The notes beneath the pieces are model-generated. The model had not been told where the DNA came from and did no database searches. It saw only the letters and a program-made list of their open reading frames with translations. Positions 44,732-54,235 of a stretch of 64,000 bases of DNA are shown here, in pieces. This DNA comes from Nonlabens ulvanivorans (lineage in GTDB: Bacteria > Bacteroidota > Bacteroidia > Flavobacteriales > Flavobacteriaceae), in assembly GCF_000732625.1 (NCBI RefSeq), contig NZ_JPJI01000032.1, positions 682,001-746,000 on the forward strand, given 5' to 3'. A program made the position numbers and the translations under genes. How positions within the stretch are numbered: the stretch's first letter is position 1; every line of letters begins with the position of its first letter.

Positions 44732-46795
44732 CTAGAAATCTGAATCTTTCAATCCTGGATTTACTTTAAGGTCTTTTAATTCAAATGTAAGTTCACGTCC
44801 CATCATAGGAATAACCATTGATGTAGGGAATTTTACACCTGCATATTCTTTAAAGTCAGAGAATTGAGTTACAACTTTTGCCTCACCTTGCGGTGTCATA
44901 CTAGTCGTTTCAGTTCCTACTAGAAGTCCAGTTTCTGTGTCATAAAAAGATTTTTTAAGATCATTCCATTTGATAACAAAAACGTTGTGATCACCTAGTC
45001 TTTCTGCACCATCTAATGTGGCCATATCTGCATGGTACAATTCTGGGAAAAACATTGCTTCCGTCTTCACGACCTCTAGCATATCTCCAGAAAGTTCTTG
45101 AGTTTGTCCCATACCACTTATAGTACCTTTTCCATCTTTATAAACCTGCTTGTTTAATTCACGTCCACCCATTTTCATAACCATTACCCAGTTATCACCT
45201 TTTTGGCTTTTAGTATCCATGATTACTTCTCCCATAGGAGATGTAAAAGCAGAGAATTGAGAGATGTCATTAATTTTCATTACAGCATCTTTACCACCTA
45301 TAGCTTTGATATAGTTATCTAATACTGTTTGAGCTGTTAGACCTGCTGGGATTTCAATAGTAGAAGGACGCTCAGTTTCATTTGCATTTTTATCATAGAA
45401 TTTGATAGGTACTGGTTGCCCGTTAAGAGTCATTTTTTCAAGCGGTTCAAGAATATCTCCAGCTTTACCTACAACAACTATACGTATGTTATCTGGGCTC
45501 AAAAATCTGTTTGCAACACGTTTTATGTCTTCTTTAGTTACTTTATTGATATTAGCAATAAAATTCTTGTAGAAGTCATTGTCTAGTTCATTTTTCTGAA
45601 TTCTTATAGAGCGATCTGCAACTACAGATTTATCTTCTGAAGACATAATAAAGTTTCCTAAGAATTTAGCCTTGGCAGTTGCTAGCATCTCATCTTCTAC
45701 AAACTCAGTACGTATTCTATTTAACTCTTTAAAAGTTTCTACAATGGCGCTATCAGTTACTTCATTACGGATTTTTGCACTTGCAGTAAAAGTACCTTTG
45801 TAATTTCTACCAGTACCTATATTTGAGCGTGCTCCATAAGTGTATCCATTCTTTTCACGCAAGTTCATATTTAAATAAGAGCCAAAAGAACCACCGAAAA
45901 CATAGTTTGTTACTAAAGCCGCATAGTAATCTGGATCACTCATCTTCAAATCTGAAAGGCTGTAAATTGCCAGTTCTGTTTGAACCGCGTTAGGTACGTC
46001 AACTAAGTTAATTTGAGTTTGATCTACGTCGCTTAAAGTAGGTAATGTAGCTTCTGGAGCCATTCCTTTTTTCCATTTACCAAAGTATTTCTTAACCAGC
46101 TTTTTTGCTTCTTTTTTCTCAATATCTCCTGTGATTATTAAGTACCCGTTTGAAGGTTTGAAGTAAGCGGCATAGAAATTCTTAACATCATCAAGTGTTA
46201 CGTTGTTTACTGTTTCTTCGGTTGCAAATTCACCTGCTGGGTGATCTTTTCCATAAACTAATGCGCTACGTACCTTACCGGCTATAGCAGCAGCGCTGTT
46301 CTCACCAGATTTTAATCCTTCTAATAATTGAGATTTTTCAAAATCTAATTCTTCTTGAGTAAAATTAGGTTTAAAAGCAGCCTCTGCAAAAAGTCCAAAA
46401 ACGTCGTTCTTATACTTAGATAAACTAGCGGCAAAACCACCACCAGTTCCCACACTAATTCTTGCGCCTAAGAAATCTACTTGCTCGTTAAATTTCTCTT
46501 TAGCAGTTTCAGTAGATCCTTTTCCCATGATAGCTCCGGTTAAGGACTGTACACCAGCCTTATCACCTTCAAACACTGGTGGATTATTTAGGTCTAAACT
46601 CATACTGAAAGTAGGTAGCTTCTTGTCAGTTACTACAAGTACTTTTAAACCGTTTTTAAGTTCAAATGTATATGGCTTACCTAGGTTTATTTCTGGTGTT
46701 GGGCCAGAAGTAGGCATTTGAGATCGGTCTATTTGTGCAATGGCACCTGCTCCTGTAAGGAGTAATACCATTAAAAATATAAATTGCTTTTTCAT
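44732..46795 (-). CDS. M16 peptidase homologue lacking the zinc motif
   Basis: 687 residues from ATG 46795, where a signal peptide begins (KKQFIFLMVLLLTGAGAIAQ); a longer start at 46876 would overlap the neighbour and is unlikely. Two M16 domains fill about 45-450, but HxxEH is replaced by LTGAI in the expected place, so it is the non-catalytic partner typical of M16 pairs. The last 200 residues (from about 470, TVLDNYIKAIGGKDAVMKI) form a LolA-like domain seen in outer-membrane lipoprotein carriers. It follows the active M16 gene by 7 bases. Confidence 0.88.
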   Translation of the reverse strand: MKKQFIFLMVLLLTGAGAIAQIDRSQMPTSGPTPEINLGKPYTFELKNGLKVLVVTDKKLPTFSMSLDLNNPPVFEGDKAGVQSLTGAIMGKGSTETAKEKFNEQVDFLGARISVGTGGGFAASLSKYKNDVFGLFAEAAFKPNFTQEELDFEKSQLLEGLKSGENSAAAIAGKVRSALVYGKDHPAGEFATEETVNNVTLDDVKNFYAAYFKPSNGYLIITGDIEKKEAKKLVKKYFGKWKKGMAPEATLPTLSDVDQTQINLVDVPNAVQTELAIYSLSDLKMSDPDYYAALVTNYVFGGSFGSYLNMNLREKNGYTYGARSNIGTGRNYKGTFTASAKIRNEVTDSAIVETFKELNRIRTEFVEDEMLATAKAKFLGNFIMSSEDKSVVADRSIRIQKNELDNDFYKNFIANINKVTKEDIKRVANRFLSPDNIRIVVVGKAGDILEPLEKMTLNGQPVPIKFYDKNANETERPSTIEIPAGLTAQTVLDNYIKAIGGKDAVMKINDISQFSAFTSPMGEVIMDTKSQKGDNWVMVMKMGGRELNKQVYKDGKGTISGMGQTQELSGDMLEVVKTEAMFFPELYHADMATLDGAERLGDHNVFVIKWNDLKKSFYDTETGLLVGTETTSMTPQGEAKVVTQFSDFKEYAGVKFPTSMVIPMMGRELTFELKDLKVNPGLKDSDF

Positions 46796-46802
46796 TGTTA
46801 TA

Positions 46803-48524
46803 TTATTTTTTAGTAATGGTAAATTCAGTTCTTCTAGACTGCTTATATTCTTCATCAGAACATGTTTTGCTTTCACAATCTACTACTGGGTTTTCTTCTC
46901 CACGTCCTACAGCTTTTACTCTATTAGCAGTAACACCTTTTGAGATTAAGTATCCTTTAACTGCATCTGCACGTTTTTGAGATAAGGTTTTGTTGTAACT
47001 ATCGCTACCTCTTGTGTCAGTGTAAGTTTCTGCAAGAATTTCCATGGTAGAATTCTTCATCATCATATTAACGATGCGATCTAGCTCTTTTGCAGCACTT
47101 TCAGTAATTGCTGCTTTATCGTTGTCAAAATAGATTTTGTTGATTTGTAGTTTATTGTCTACAACCTTTACCTCATCTGTTGCGGCAGCCATTTCTTCTT
47201 CTGTCGGTGCGCTACCAGCTAGATAATCTAACTCTAGTCTTTGATTAGGTTTCAAATATTTATTTGCAACTCTCTTAATGTCTTCACGTGTGATGCTTCT
47301 ATAGATGTCTAATTCTTTATTGATTAAACCAGTATCGCCTTTTAACATATTGTAAGTGGCAAGTGAAGCTGCAATTCCTTCTACTCTGGAGTTTGAGCTT
47401 ACAAATCTAGTTTCGAATTGATTTTGAAGTTTTTGATATTCTCTTTCAGAGATTAATTCTGTCTGAAGTTTTACGATTTCTTCATCCATCACTTTTGCAA
47501 GTTGGTCTAAAGAAACATCACCTTTAGAAAGAGCTCCCATTGTATAAGTACCATAATCTTGGTTAGACTGTGCAAATGCTAATACTTGTAAAGCTATTTG
47601 CTCTTCTTCAACCATTCTTTTTTGCATTCTTGAGCTCGCTCCACCAGTTAAAACAGAAGAGATGTAATCAAGTACATATGCATCACGATCTATAGATTTA
47701 GGAGTAATGTAAGAGAAGATTTTTACCGGAATCTGAATGTTAGCATCATACTCAGTTGCATAACGAGTTTCAGTTATAGGTGCCTCAACGATTGTCTTAC
47801 GGACATTTCTTGGTGCTTTATTAGGAATAGGACCAAAATAGTCCTCAATCATTTTCTTAGTTTGATCGATATTGATATCACCAGCAACTACAAGAGTAGC
47901 ATTATTAGGGTTATAGTATTTATCATTAAAATCTTGAAATTCAGAAAGCTTTGCAGCATTTAGATCCTCCATAGATCCTATAACACTTTGTCCATATGGG
48001 TGTGTTTTAAATAAGTGCTTATCAATACCAGTTCTATAAAGAATTGCTCCATATGGTGCATTATCAATACGCTGGCGCTTCTCTTCTTTCACGACTTCAT
48101 TTTGAGTATCTACACCTATTTGCTCAATTTTAGGATGCAACATACGCTCGCTTTCCATCCATAGACCCATTTCTAAATTGTTAGAAGGGAACGTTTCGTA
48201 GTAGTAAGTACGATCTTGAGTTGTGTTAGCATTATTGCTTCCACCATTTGCGCTTACAATGTCAAACCATTTCCCACGCTCAATGTTCTCTGTTCCTTCA
48301 AATAAAAGGTGTTCAAAAAAGTGAGCAAATCCTGTTCTACCTGGGTCCTCGTCTTTTGCACCTACTTGATACATAACTCCAGTTGTTACAACTGGCGCAC
48401 TATTTTCTTGATGCAAGATTACATGCAATCCGTTAGGTAGATCATACTCAACGTACTCCACTTCTTGTGCAAATCCCGACACAGCCATAAAAGCTGCTGC
48501 AAGACTTAAAACAATTTTTTTCAT
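46803..48524 (-). CDS. M16 zinc peptidase fused to an OmpA domain
   Basis: 573 residues. Signal peptide 1-19; M16 domain with zinc site HFFEH at 68-72 and a third-ligand Glu in NEVVKEEKRQ near 143-148; second M16 half to about 430; then a complete OmpA-like peptidoglycan-binding domain from about 465 (INKIYFDNDKAAITESAA) to 570. M16 peptidases of flavobacteria usually end after the M16 repeats, so the OmpA part is an unusual fusion that would tie a peptidase to the cell wall. Forms a pair with the inactive M16 gene downstream. Confidence 0.93.
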   Translation of the reverse strand: MKKIVLSLAAAFMAVSGFAQEVEYVEYDLPNGLHVILHQENSAPVVTTGVMYQVGAKDEDPGRTGFAHFFEHLLFEGTENIERGKWFDIVSANGGSNNANTTQDRTYYYETFPSNNLEMGLWMESERMLHPKIEQIGVDTQNEVVKEEKRQRIDNAPYGAILYRTGIDKHLFKTHPYGQSVIGSMEDLNAAKLSEFQDFNDKYYNPNNATLVVAGDINIDQTKKMIEDYFGPIPNKAPRNVRKTIVEAPITETRYATEYDANIQIPVKIFSYITPKSIDRDAYVLDYISSVLTGGASSRMQKRMVEEEQIALQVLAFAQSNQDYGTYTMGALSKGDVSLDQLAKVMDEEIVKLQTELISEREYQKLQNQFETRFVSSNSRVEGIAASLATYNMLKGDTGLINKELDIYRSITREDIKRVANKYLKPNQRLELDYLAGSAPTEEEMAAATDEVKVVDNKLQINKIYFDNDKAAITESAAKELDRIVNMMMKNSTMEILAETYTDTRGSDSYNKTLSQKRADAVKGYLISKGVTANRVKAVGRGEENPVVDCESKTCSDEEYKQSRRTEFTITKK

Positions 48525-48703
48525 TTTGTGATTTTTACGATTGTTACTTTTAGTTAGTGTTTTTTCTATATGAAACGTTACAGGTTTCTTATAGAATTCT
48601 CAAAATTAGCCGTTAACTACCTATTTATGAGTTAAAGAAAGGTCAAATAGGCTGAGATATCTATGGAGTAGCCGTAATTTAAAATCAATCAAAATTTAAT
48701 AAC

Positions 48704-49186
48704 ATGTTATTTTCAAAAAACACACTCAAAATATCCCTCAGTATTATCTTTCTTTTAATTGCATATTTCTTACTCATCGCCTCTATAGGTGTTGCAGATA
48801 AGGTCTATTTAAGTTTCCTTAACGCGCCCATCATGGCGATAGGTTTGTATTTTATAATAAGGAGCGTTTTTAAGTCCCAGCCAAATGATTTTAAATACAT
48901 GGATGGTTTTTTATCTGGTCTAGCTAGTGGTTTTTTAATTTCTGTTGTATTCACAGTTTTTATGGCGATTTATCTTTTTGAGATTAATCCAGATTTAGTT
49001 CAAGAGATGAGCGCTTCAATACCTTTAGCTTCAGGAACTGATGAAGTGGGATTGTTACTATTTATCTTTTTATCAGGCGTCTCTACCGCTATTGTGAGTT
49101 CTTTACTTATTATACCTATTTTTAAGCAATCGTGGAATACAAGAGGAATGAGGAATTCTCAAAAGCCTCTAAATCAGAATTCTTAG
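48704..49186 (+). CDS. Four-helix membrane protein, DUF4199-like
   Basis: 160 residues with four membrane helices and the pattern YMDGFLSGLASGFLISVVFTVF, resembling DUF4199 proteins of Bacteroidota. Function unknown. Single gene, 112 bases before rplU, with a palindrome copy in that gap. Confidence 0.65.
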   Translation: MLFSKNTLKISLSIIFLLIAYFLLIASIGVADKVYLSFLNAPIMAIGLYFIIRSVFKSQPNDFKYMDGFLSGLASGFLISVVFTVFMAIYLFEINPDLVQEMSASIPLASGTDEVGLLLFIFLSGVSTAIVSSLLIIPIFKQSWNTRGMRNSQKPLNQNS

Positions 49187-49206
49187 TTAAATACTGGTGA
49201 GATTTA

Positions 49207-49222
49207 CGCTTTCGCGAAAGCG
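49207..49222. repeat. Iterated palindrome, exact copy 11
   Basis: 14 bases upstream of the -33 box of the rplU promoter. Confidence 0.95.
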
Positions 49223-49235
49223 AATTTTAAAAAAG

Positions 49236-49266
49236 TTTGCTAATTACCAGAATAGCAGTATATTTG
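49236..49266 (+). promoter_or_regulatory. Promoter of rplU-rpmA
   Basis: TTTG (49236-49239), 19-base spacer, TATATTTG (49259-49266), 32 bases before the ATG. The best match to the Bacteroidota consensus in the window, as expected for a ribosomal operon. Confidence 0.7.
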
Positions 49267-49298
49267 CGTCCATTTTTTAACAAAGTTAAATTACAATT

Positions 49299-49964
49299 AT
49301 GTACGCAATCGTAGAGATAGCAGGGCAACAATTCAAGATCGAGAAAGATCAGAAGTTGTTTGTACATCGTTTACAAGAAGACGAAGGAGCAACAGTTTCC
49401 ATCGATAAAGTTCTTCTTTTAGGCAATGACAACGACATCACTCTCGGCGCCCCAGCTATAGAAGGAGCATTTGCTGAAGCAAAAGTTCTGGGACACCTTA
49501 AAGGTGACAAAGTAATCGTTTTTAAGAAAAAACGTAGAAAAGGATACCGTAAGAAAAACGGACACCGTCAATCATTAACTGAAATTCAGATCTCTAGCAT
49601 TTCTGCTACAGGTGGTAAGAAATCTGCTCCAAAAGCAGAAAAGAAAGCACCTGCAAAGAAAGCAGCTCCTGCAAAAGAAGCGGCTCCTAAGGCAGCAAAG
49701 AAGGCAACTTCTAAAGCAGATGATCTTAAGAAAGTTGAAGGTATTGGACCTAAGATTGCAAGCACTCTTAATGAGGCAGGTATAACAACCTTTGCAGAAC
49801 TTGCAAAAACTGACGCTGCAAAGATTTCTGAAATCATAGCAGATGTACGTGGTAATCATATCACAGACTCATGGCCTATGCAAGCTCAAATGGCTGCAGA
49901 TGGTAAGTGGGATGAATTAAAAAAATGGCAAGACGAAGCTAACGGCGGAGTTATGCCAAGCTAA
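49299..49964 (+). CDS. rplU: 50S ribosomal protein L21 with C-terminal helix-hairpin-helix extension
   Basis: 221 residues, about twice the usual length. Residues 1-103 are a complete L21 ([35 protein letters not shown]). A Lys/Ala/Pro linker follows (about 107-140) and then a helix-hairpin-helix domain ([19 protein letters not shown], about 143-185) with a short tail. Long L21 proteins occur in flavobacteria, so this is lineage-specific. The function of the extra domain is unknown; such domains often bind nucleic acids. Operon with rpmA. Confidence 0.95.
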   Translation: MYAIVEIAGQQFKIEKDQKLFVHRLQEDEGATVSIDKVLLLGNDNDITLGAPAIEGAFAEAKVLGHLKGDKVIVFKKKRRKGYRKKNGHRQSLTEIQISSISATGGKKSAPKAEKKAPAKKAAPAKEAAPKAAKKATSKADDLKKVEGIGPKIASTLNEAGITTFAELAKTDAAKISEIIADVRGNHITDSWPMQAQMAADGKWDELKKWQDEANGGVMPS

Positions 49965-50012
49965 TTAAAGTAGAACACGATATTTTTATAAATATCCTTA
50001 AAATTTATAACC

Positions 50013-50273
50013 ATGGCTCACAAAAAAGGAGTAGGTAGTTCGAAAAACGGAAGAGAATCTCATTCAAAACGCTTAGGTGTTAAGATTTTTGGAGGACAAG
50101 CAGCAATTGCTGGTAACATTCTTATTCGTCAGCGCGGTATGGAGCACCATCCAGGTGAAAACGTATATGCTGGTAAGGACTTTACATTACATGCAAAAGT
50201 AGACGGATTAGTGAAGTTTACTAAAAAAAGAAATAATAGATCTTACGTTTCTATCGTTCAGGCAGAAGCTTAA
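50013..50273 (+). CDS. rpmA: 50S ribosomal protein L27
   Basis: 86 residues. [21 protein letters not shown] start and [22 protein letters not shown] are diagnostic. The N-terminus reaches the peptidyl-transferase centre; no processing extension as in Firmicutes. 48 bases after rplU, ended by a terminator. Confidence 0.98.
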   Translation: MAHKKGVGSSKNGRESHSKRLGVKIFGGQAAIAGNILIRQRGMEHHPGENVYAGKDFTLHAKVDGLVKFTKKRNNRSYVSIVQAEA

Positions 50274-50292
50274 AAACTATTTTTTTACATTA

Positions 50293-50330
50293 AAAAATCC
50301 CAAGTTGCTTAAAGTGACTTGGGATTTTTA
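50293..50330. terminator. Terminator after rpmA
   Basis: AAAAATCCCAAGT / ACTTGGGATTTTT stem of 13 bp, 11-base loop, T run; the left A run also serves the convergent minus-strand gene. Confidence 0.87.
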
Positions 50331-50363
50331 TGTTCAATAAGTTTTTAAAAACCGTTGCTTCGC

Positions 50364-50729
50364 CTATTTTATTAAGTCTTGTTTATTTAAAACAACAACT
50401 AATGAGTCGATAAATTCACGTTGTTTTAGTAATCCTTTATTTTCAATTTGTATGGTGTAAAAATCAGTAAGACTAGTTTTGTCTATCAAAGTAGTGTCTA
50501 ATAAAGCATTAAGGCTCGTGGTTAATCTAGATACAGGCCAGTCTGTCATTTGTATGGAGTCTTTAGTGATTTTAAGTCCAGCATCTCCATATATTCCGCC
50601 AGCATTACCACCTTCTATAAAGCCCGACAGATTTGCCGTTACAATCTCCTGACGCGGAAAATCTGTTGAACATGAAGTTATAACTATTGGTATAAGCAAT
50701 ATTGATAAATAGATACTTAAGTTTTTCAT
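50364..50729 (-). CDS. Hypothetical lipoprotein
   Basis: 121 residues with lipobox ITSC (acylated Cys20). The mature part has no recognised family. It converges on rpmA and lies downstream of another small minus-strand gene, with a hairpin between them. Confidence 0.65.
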   Translation of the reverse strand: MKNLSIYLSILLIPIVITSCSTDFPRQEIVTANLSGFIEGGNAGGIYGDAGLKITKDSIQMTDWPVSRLTTSLNALLDTTLIDKTSLTDFYTIQIENKGLLKQREFIDSLVVVLNKQDLIK

Positions 50730-50785
50730 AAGTAAAAGAGTTTAAATATAAACGATATGATTAATGGTAAAGTATTTAATGAAAA

Positions 50786-50830
50786 CAGCCAGTAAAAACA
50801 CACTCTTTAAGGAGTATACTTTACTGGCTG
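50786..50830. terminator. Terminator of the 71-residue protein gene
   Basis: CAGCCAGTAAA (50786-50796) pairs with TTTACTGGCTG (50820-50830); beyond the left arm the minus strand reads TTTTCATT. Confidence 0.65.
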
Positions 50831-50852
50831 CTATTTTATTGTCTAATAGGCC

Positions 50853-51068
50853 TTATGGTCTACCTTTCAATCTTTTCTCAATCTTCTGCTTTTTGGCAGT
50901 GAGACGTTTCATAAGATCCATGATCTCTTCGTCTTTGTTTTCCTTGTAAATATCATTTAAACCTAAGATTAGATCCTTTGCTCTTCTTGATGCGTGGACT
51001 CTATCGCTGGTTGACATATTACTCATTGTTTCAGTTTCAAAAGCTAATGCTTCTTCGATAATCTTCAT
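50853..51068 (-). CDS. Small conserved helical protein
   Basis: 71 residues, charged and helical (MKRLTAKKQKIEKRLKG at the end), no signal. I recognise no family. A terminator follows and a variant palindrome lies upstream, supporting a real independent gene. Confidence 0.6.
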   Translation of the reverse strand: MKIIEEALAFETETMSNMSTSDRVHASRRAKDLILGLNDIYKENKDEEIMDLMKRLTAKKQKIEKRLKGRP

Positions 51069-51083
51069 AAATTGTTATTAATA

Positions 51084-51099
51084 CGCTTTCGCAAAAGCG
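51084..51099. repeat. Iterated palindrome, near copy (one mismatch)
   Basis: CGCTTTCGCAAAAGCG, upstream of the 71-residue protein gene. Confidence 0.85.
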
Positions 51100-51177
51100 T
51101 AGTTACAATATCCGCGCCATTTGCAAAAAGTGTTAAGTTAAAAAATAAAACTTAATACCCAAGCAAAAGGTTAAATA

Positions 51178-52494
51178 TTAATATCTGTAATATTCTGGCT
51201 TGAAAGGTCCTTCAACCTCTACTCCTATATAATCTGCCTGATCTTTCTTAAGAACTGTAAGCTCTGCGCCCATTCTTGATAGATGTAATGCTGCTACTTT
51301 TTCATCAAGATGTTTAGGTAACATATAAACTTCATTTTTATATGCATCTGCGTTAGTCCATAATTCGATTTGAGCAAGAGTCTGATTTGTAAAAGAGTTG
51401 CTCATTACAAAACTAGGGTGACCTGTTGCACAACCTAAGTTTACCAAACGACCTTCAGCTAGTAAGATGATATCTTTACCATCAATCGTATACTTATCAA
51501 CTTGTGGTTTGATTTCTACCTTAGAACTACCGTAGTTCTCATTTAAGAAAGCAACGTCTATTTCATTATCAAAGTGACCGATGTTACAAACGATTACTTT
51601 ATCACGCATGCTTTTGAAATGCTCACCGCGTATAATATCTTTATTTCCTGTAGTTGTGATAACGATATCTGCGTTTCCTACTACATTCTCTAATTGTTTT
51701 ACTTCAAAACCATCCATTACGGCTTGTAATGCACAAATAGGATCGATTTCAGTTACTGTTACAATAGATCCTGCACCACGGAAAGAAGCTGCGGTACCTT
51801 TACCTACATCACCATATCCACAAACTACAACGCGCTTTCCAGCAAGCATCGTATCAGTTGCACGTCGTACAGCGTCTACAGCACTCTCGCGACAACCGTA
51901 TTTATTATCAAACTTAGACTTTGTTACAGAGTCATTTACATTGATAGCAGGCATAACCAGAGTACCATTCTTCATACGCTCATATAGTCTATGAACTCCA
52001 GTGGTTGTTTCCTCAGATAAACCATTAATTCCAGCTGCTAGTTCTGGGAATTCATCAAATACCATATTAGTTAAATCGCCACCATCATCTAGTATCATGT
52101 TTAGTGGCTTTCTATCTTCACCAAAGAATAGCGTTTGTTCAATACACCAGTTGAATTCTTCTTCACTCATTCCTTTCCAAGCATATACTGGTATACCAGC
52201 AGCAGCAATTGCAGCAGCAGCATGATCTTGAGTTGAGAATATGTTACATGATGACCATGTTACGTCTGCGCCTAATGCAACTAGAGTCTCAATTAGTACA
52301 GCAGTCTGTATAGTCATGTGTAAACATCCAGCGATACGTGATCCTTTAAGTGGTTGTGATTCTTTATATTCTTCACGTAATGCCATAAGACCTGGCATTT
52401 CAGCTTCTGCAAGCTCTATTTCTAATCTTCCGTACTCAGCAAGAGTGATATCTTTTACTTTGTATGGAACGTATGGAATTGTGTTTGTACTCAT
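51178..52494 (-). CDS. ahcY: Adenosylhomocysteinase
   Basis: 438 residues. It hydrolyses S-adenosylhomocysteine to adenosine and homocysteine, keeping methylation going. NAD-binding loop [33 protein letters not shown] and the C-terminal KPEYYRY are intact. Single gene, divergent from the PPTase gene. Confidence 0.98.
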   Translation of the reverse strand: MSTNTIPYVPYKVKDITLAEYGRLEIELAEAEMPGLMALREEYKESQPLKGSRIAGCLHMTIQTAVLIETLVALGADVTWSSCNIFSTQDHAAAAIAAAGIPVYAWKGMSEEEFNWCIEQTLFFGEDRKPLNMILDDGGDLTNMVFDEFPELAAGINGLSEETTTGVHRLYERMKNGTLVMPAINVNDSVTKSKFDNKYGCRESAVDAVRRATDTMLAGKRVVVCGYGDVGKGTAASFRGAGSIVTVTEIDPICALQAVMDGFEVKQLENVVGNADIVITTTGNKDIIRGEHFKSMRDKVIVCNIGHFDNEIDVAFLNENYGSSKVEIKPQVDKYTIDGKDIILLAEGRLVNLGCATGHPSFVMSNSFTNQTLAQIELWTNADAYKNEVYMLPKHLDEKVAALHLSRMGAELTVLKKDQADYIGVEVEGPFKPEYYRY

Positions 52495-52580
52495 AATGAA
52501 TTTTAATATGTTAGCTTTATGTCGTTGATATGTTTAAAAATCAACAAATTAAAAGCTGTTATTTGCTTAAATTGCGGCTG

Positions 52581-52588
52581 CAAATTTA
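52581..52588 (-). promoter_or_regulatory. -7 box upstream of ahcY
   Basis: Minus strand TAAATTTG, 86 bases before the ahcY ATG. No -33 TTG at standard distance. No SAH riboswitch fold was recognised in the leader. Confidence 0.4.
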
Positions 52589-52608
52589 CAAAAAACTAAT
52601 CGATTCTC

Positions 52609-53244
52609 GTGCCTCTTTACAAAACCCTAACAAATAGAGAAAATACTACCGTATATGTCTGGAAGATAACTGAGTCTGAGGCGTGGTTGCGTACTGGACT
52701 GGAACTCTCTGAGAACTCTATTAATAGATTATTTACTATGAGTTCTGAGTTGCACAGGCGTGGCTTCTTGAGTATAAGACATCTTTTGAGAGAAGCTGGT
52801 TACACAGATCAAAATCTGTATTACAATGTAGATGGTAAACCACACCTAGATGACGGTATGAATATATCCATCACGCATAGTTATGAATTCACGGCAATTA
52901 TCATAAGTAATGAACTTGTAGGGATAGATATTGAGAAGTTACGAGATAAAATTAAGCGTATCGCTCCAAAGTTTATAGGCTATGAGGAAGAGTTTGTTAC
53001 AGAATTAGAGGACGCTATAGAACCATTAACGGTAATTTGGGGTGCAAAAGAATCAATGTATAAACTTTATGGGACAAAAGGTCTTGGTTTTAAAGCGCAT
53101 TGTTATGTAGAGCCCTTTGAAATGGATTTAAACCACACGATATCTAGAATAGTCTATAACGGAGATAATTTTAAGTATGATGTATATTTCCAACGATTAG
53201 AAAACTTTATGATGGCATATATACTTCCTGCTCATAATGCATAA
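52609..53244 (+). CDS. 4'-phosphopantetheinyl transferase (Sfp type)
   Basis: 211 residues from GTG 52609. Moves phosphopantetheine from CoA to carrier proteins. Motifs: SITHS, VGIDIEKL with the metal-binding Asp/Glu, and WGAKESMYKLYG. Usual Sfp length. It overlaps the GGGP synthase gene by 8 bases and starts a dense seven-gene run. Confidence 0.94.
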   Translation: MPLYKTLTNRENTTVYVWKITESEAWLRTGLELSENSINRLFTMSSELHRRGFLSIRHLLREAGYTDQNLYYNVDGKPHLDDGMNISITHSYEFTAIIISNELVGIDIEKLRDKIKRIAPKFIGYEEEFVTELEDAIEPLTVIWGAKESMYKLYGTKGLGFKAHCYVEPFEMDLNHTISRIVYNGDNFKYDVYFQRLENFMMAYILPAHNA

Positions 53245-53965
53245 TGTTTTAAGAACGATAAAGGAAAGCCAGCGTACTATGGCATTCTTGTTAGATCCAG
53301 AAAAAACAAGGATTGAAGATTTAATAGAGACTTTTGATCACATTAATAATCTCAGAATTCTAATACAGACAGAGTTAAGTGTAGAGTACTTTGTACTTTT
53401 TGTAGGTGGTAGCACGATGATAAATGTAGATCTCGATAAATGGATACTCGCCGCAAAGGAAATTATAAAGATACCGATTGTTATCTTTCCTGGTTCACAT
53501 CACCAACTCACCGAAAATGCTGATGGCTTGTTGTTTCTCAATTTAATTTCTGGAGACAATCCTGATTATTTAATAAGACAACAACGGCAGGCTGCTGCCC
53601 AATTATTAAGAAGTCAGTTGGAAATCGTGCCCACAGGATATTTGTTAATCGATGGCGGTCATGAAAGTGCAGTACAACGCGTTTCTCAAACTCTGCCATT
53701 ATCTCAACATGATGCTGATTCTATAATTCATACAGCATTTGCTGGCCAGTTAATGGGTAATCAATTAATTTATTTAGAAGCTGGTAGTGGTGCTATTACA
53801 CCAGTAAATCCAGAAATCATAAAATCTGTAAAAAATCAGCTGGAGATTCCTTTAATAGTTGGCGGTGGCTTGCGATCTTTACAACAATTAAAATCTAGCT
53901 ATCTAGCTGGCGCTGATATGCTCGTTATCGGTACAGCAATTGAGCAAAAAATTAATTGGAATTAA
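53237..53965 (+). CDS. Geranylgeranylglyceryl phosphate synthase (group II)
   Basis: 242 residues. TIM barrel of the PcrB/GGGPS family: AFLLDPEKTR near the N-terminus, LLINGG-like IDGGHESAVQ, YLEAGSGA and the phosphate loop IVGGGLRS / VIGTAIEQ. It condenses glycerol-1-phosphate with a prenyl diphosphate, the archaeal type of ether lipid. Bacteroidota hold a group II form; what it does in these bacteria is little known. No G1P dehydrogenase lies alongside. Confidence 0.9.
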   Translation: MHNVLRTIKESQRTMAFLLDPEKTRIEDLIETFDHINNLRILIQTELSVEYFVLFVGGSTMINVDLDKWILAAKEIIKIPIVIFPGSHHQLTENADGLLFLNLISGDNPDYLIRQQRQAAAQLLRSQLEIVPTGYLLIDGGHESAVQRVSQTLPLSQHDADSIIHTAFAGQLMGNQLIYLEAGSGAITPVNPEIIKSVKNQLEIPLIVGGGLRSLQQLKSSYLAGADMLVIGTAIEQKINWN

Positions 53966-53974
53966 AAACTAATC

Positions 53975-54235
53975 ATGAAAGCATCTATTGAATTAACTAT
54001 GTCGCCATTACAAGACGATTATGAACAGCACATCATTGATTTCATAAAAACCCTACGCGAGTCTGAATTTACGGTATTAGAAAATCCGCTGGCGACTCAA
54101 ATTTATGGGGATTTTGTGCCATTAATGCAGTTTTTAACTCGAGAAATGTCGAAAAGTATGGAACAAACTAAAGCTGTTTTATTCTATATGAAAGTAGTAA
54201 AGACAGATCGTAGTGATTATGAACCATTTTTTTAG
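53975..54235 (+). CDS. YkoF/MTH1187-like thiamine-binding protein
   Basis: 86 residues in one domain (KASIELTMSPLQDDYEQ; ENPLATQIYGDFVPLMQFL), resembling the MTH1187/YkoF ferredoxin-like fold that binds thiamine or its precursor. It abuts the PnuC gene without a gap, which raises the possibility that the transporter handles thiamine, not nicotinamide riboside. Moderate certainty. Confidence 0.68.
   Translation: MKASIELTMSPLQDDYEQHIIDFIKTLRESEFTVLENPLATQIYGDFVPLMQFLTREMSKSMEQTKAVLFYMKVVKTDRSDYEPFF

Noticed and set aside
46796-46876. N-terminal extension of the inactive M16 protein to 46876
   Set aside because: It would hide a normal signal peptide and overlap the end of the active M16 gene.
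49575-49859. Cys-rich minus-strand frame opposite rplU
   Set aside because: Artefact of the Lys/Ala-rich linker read backwards.
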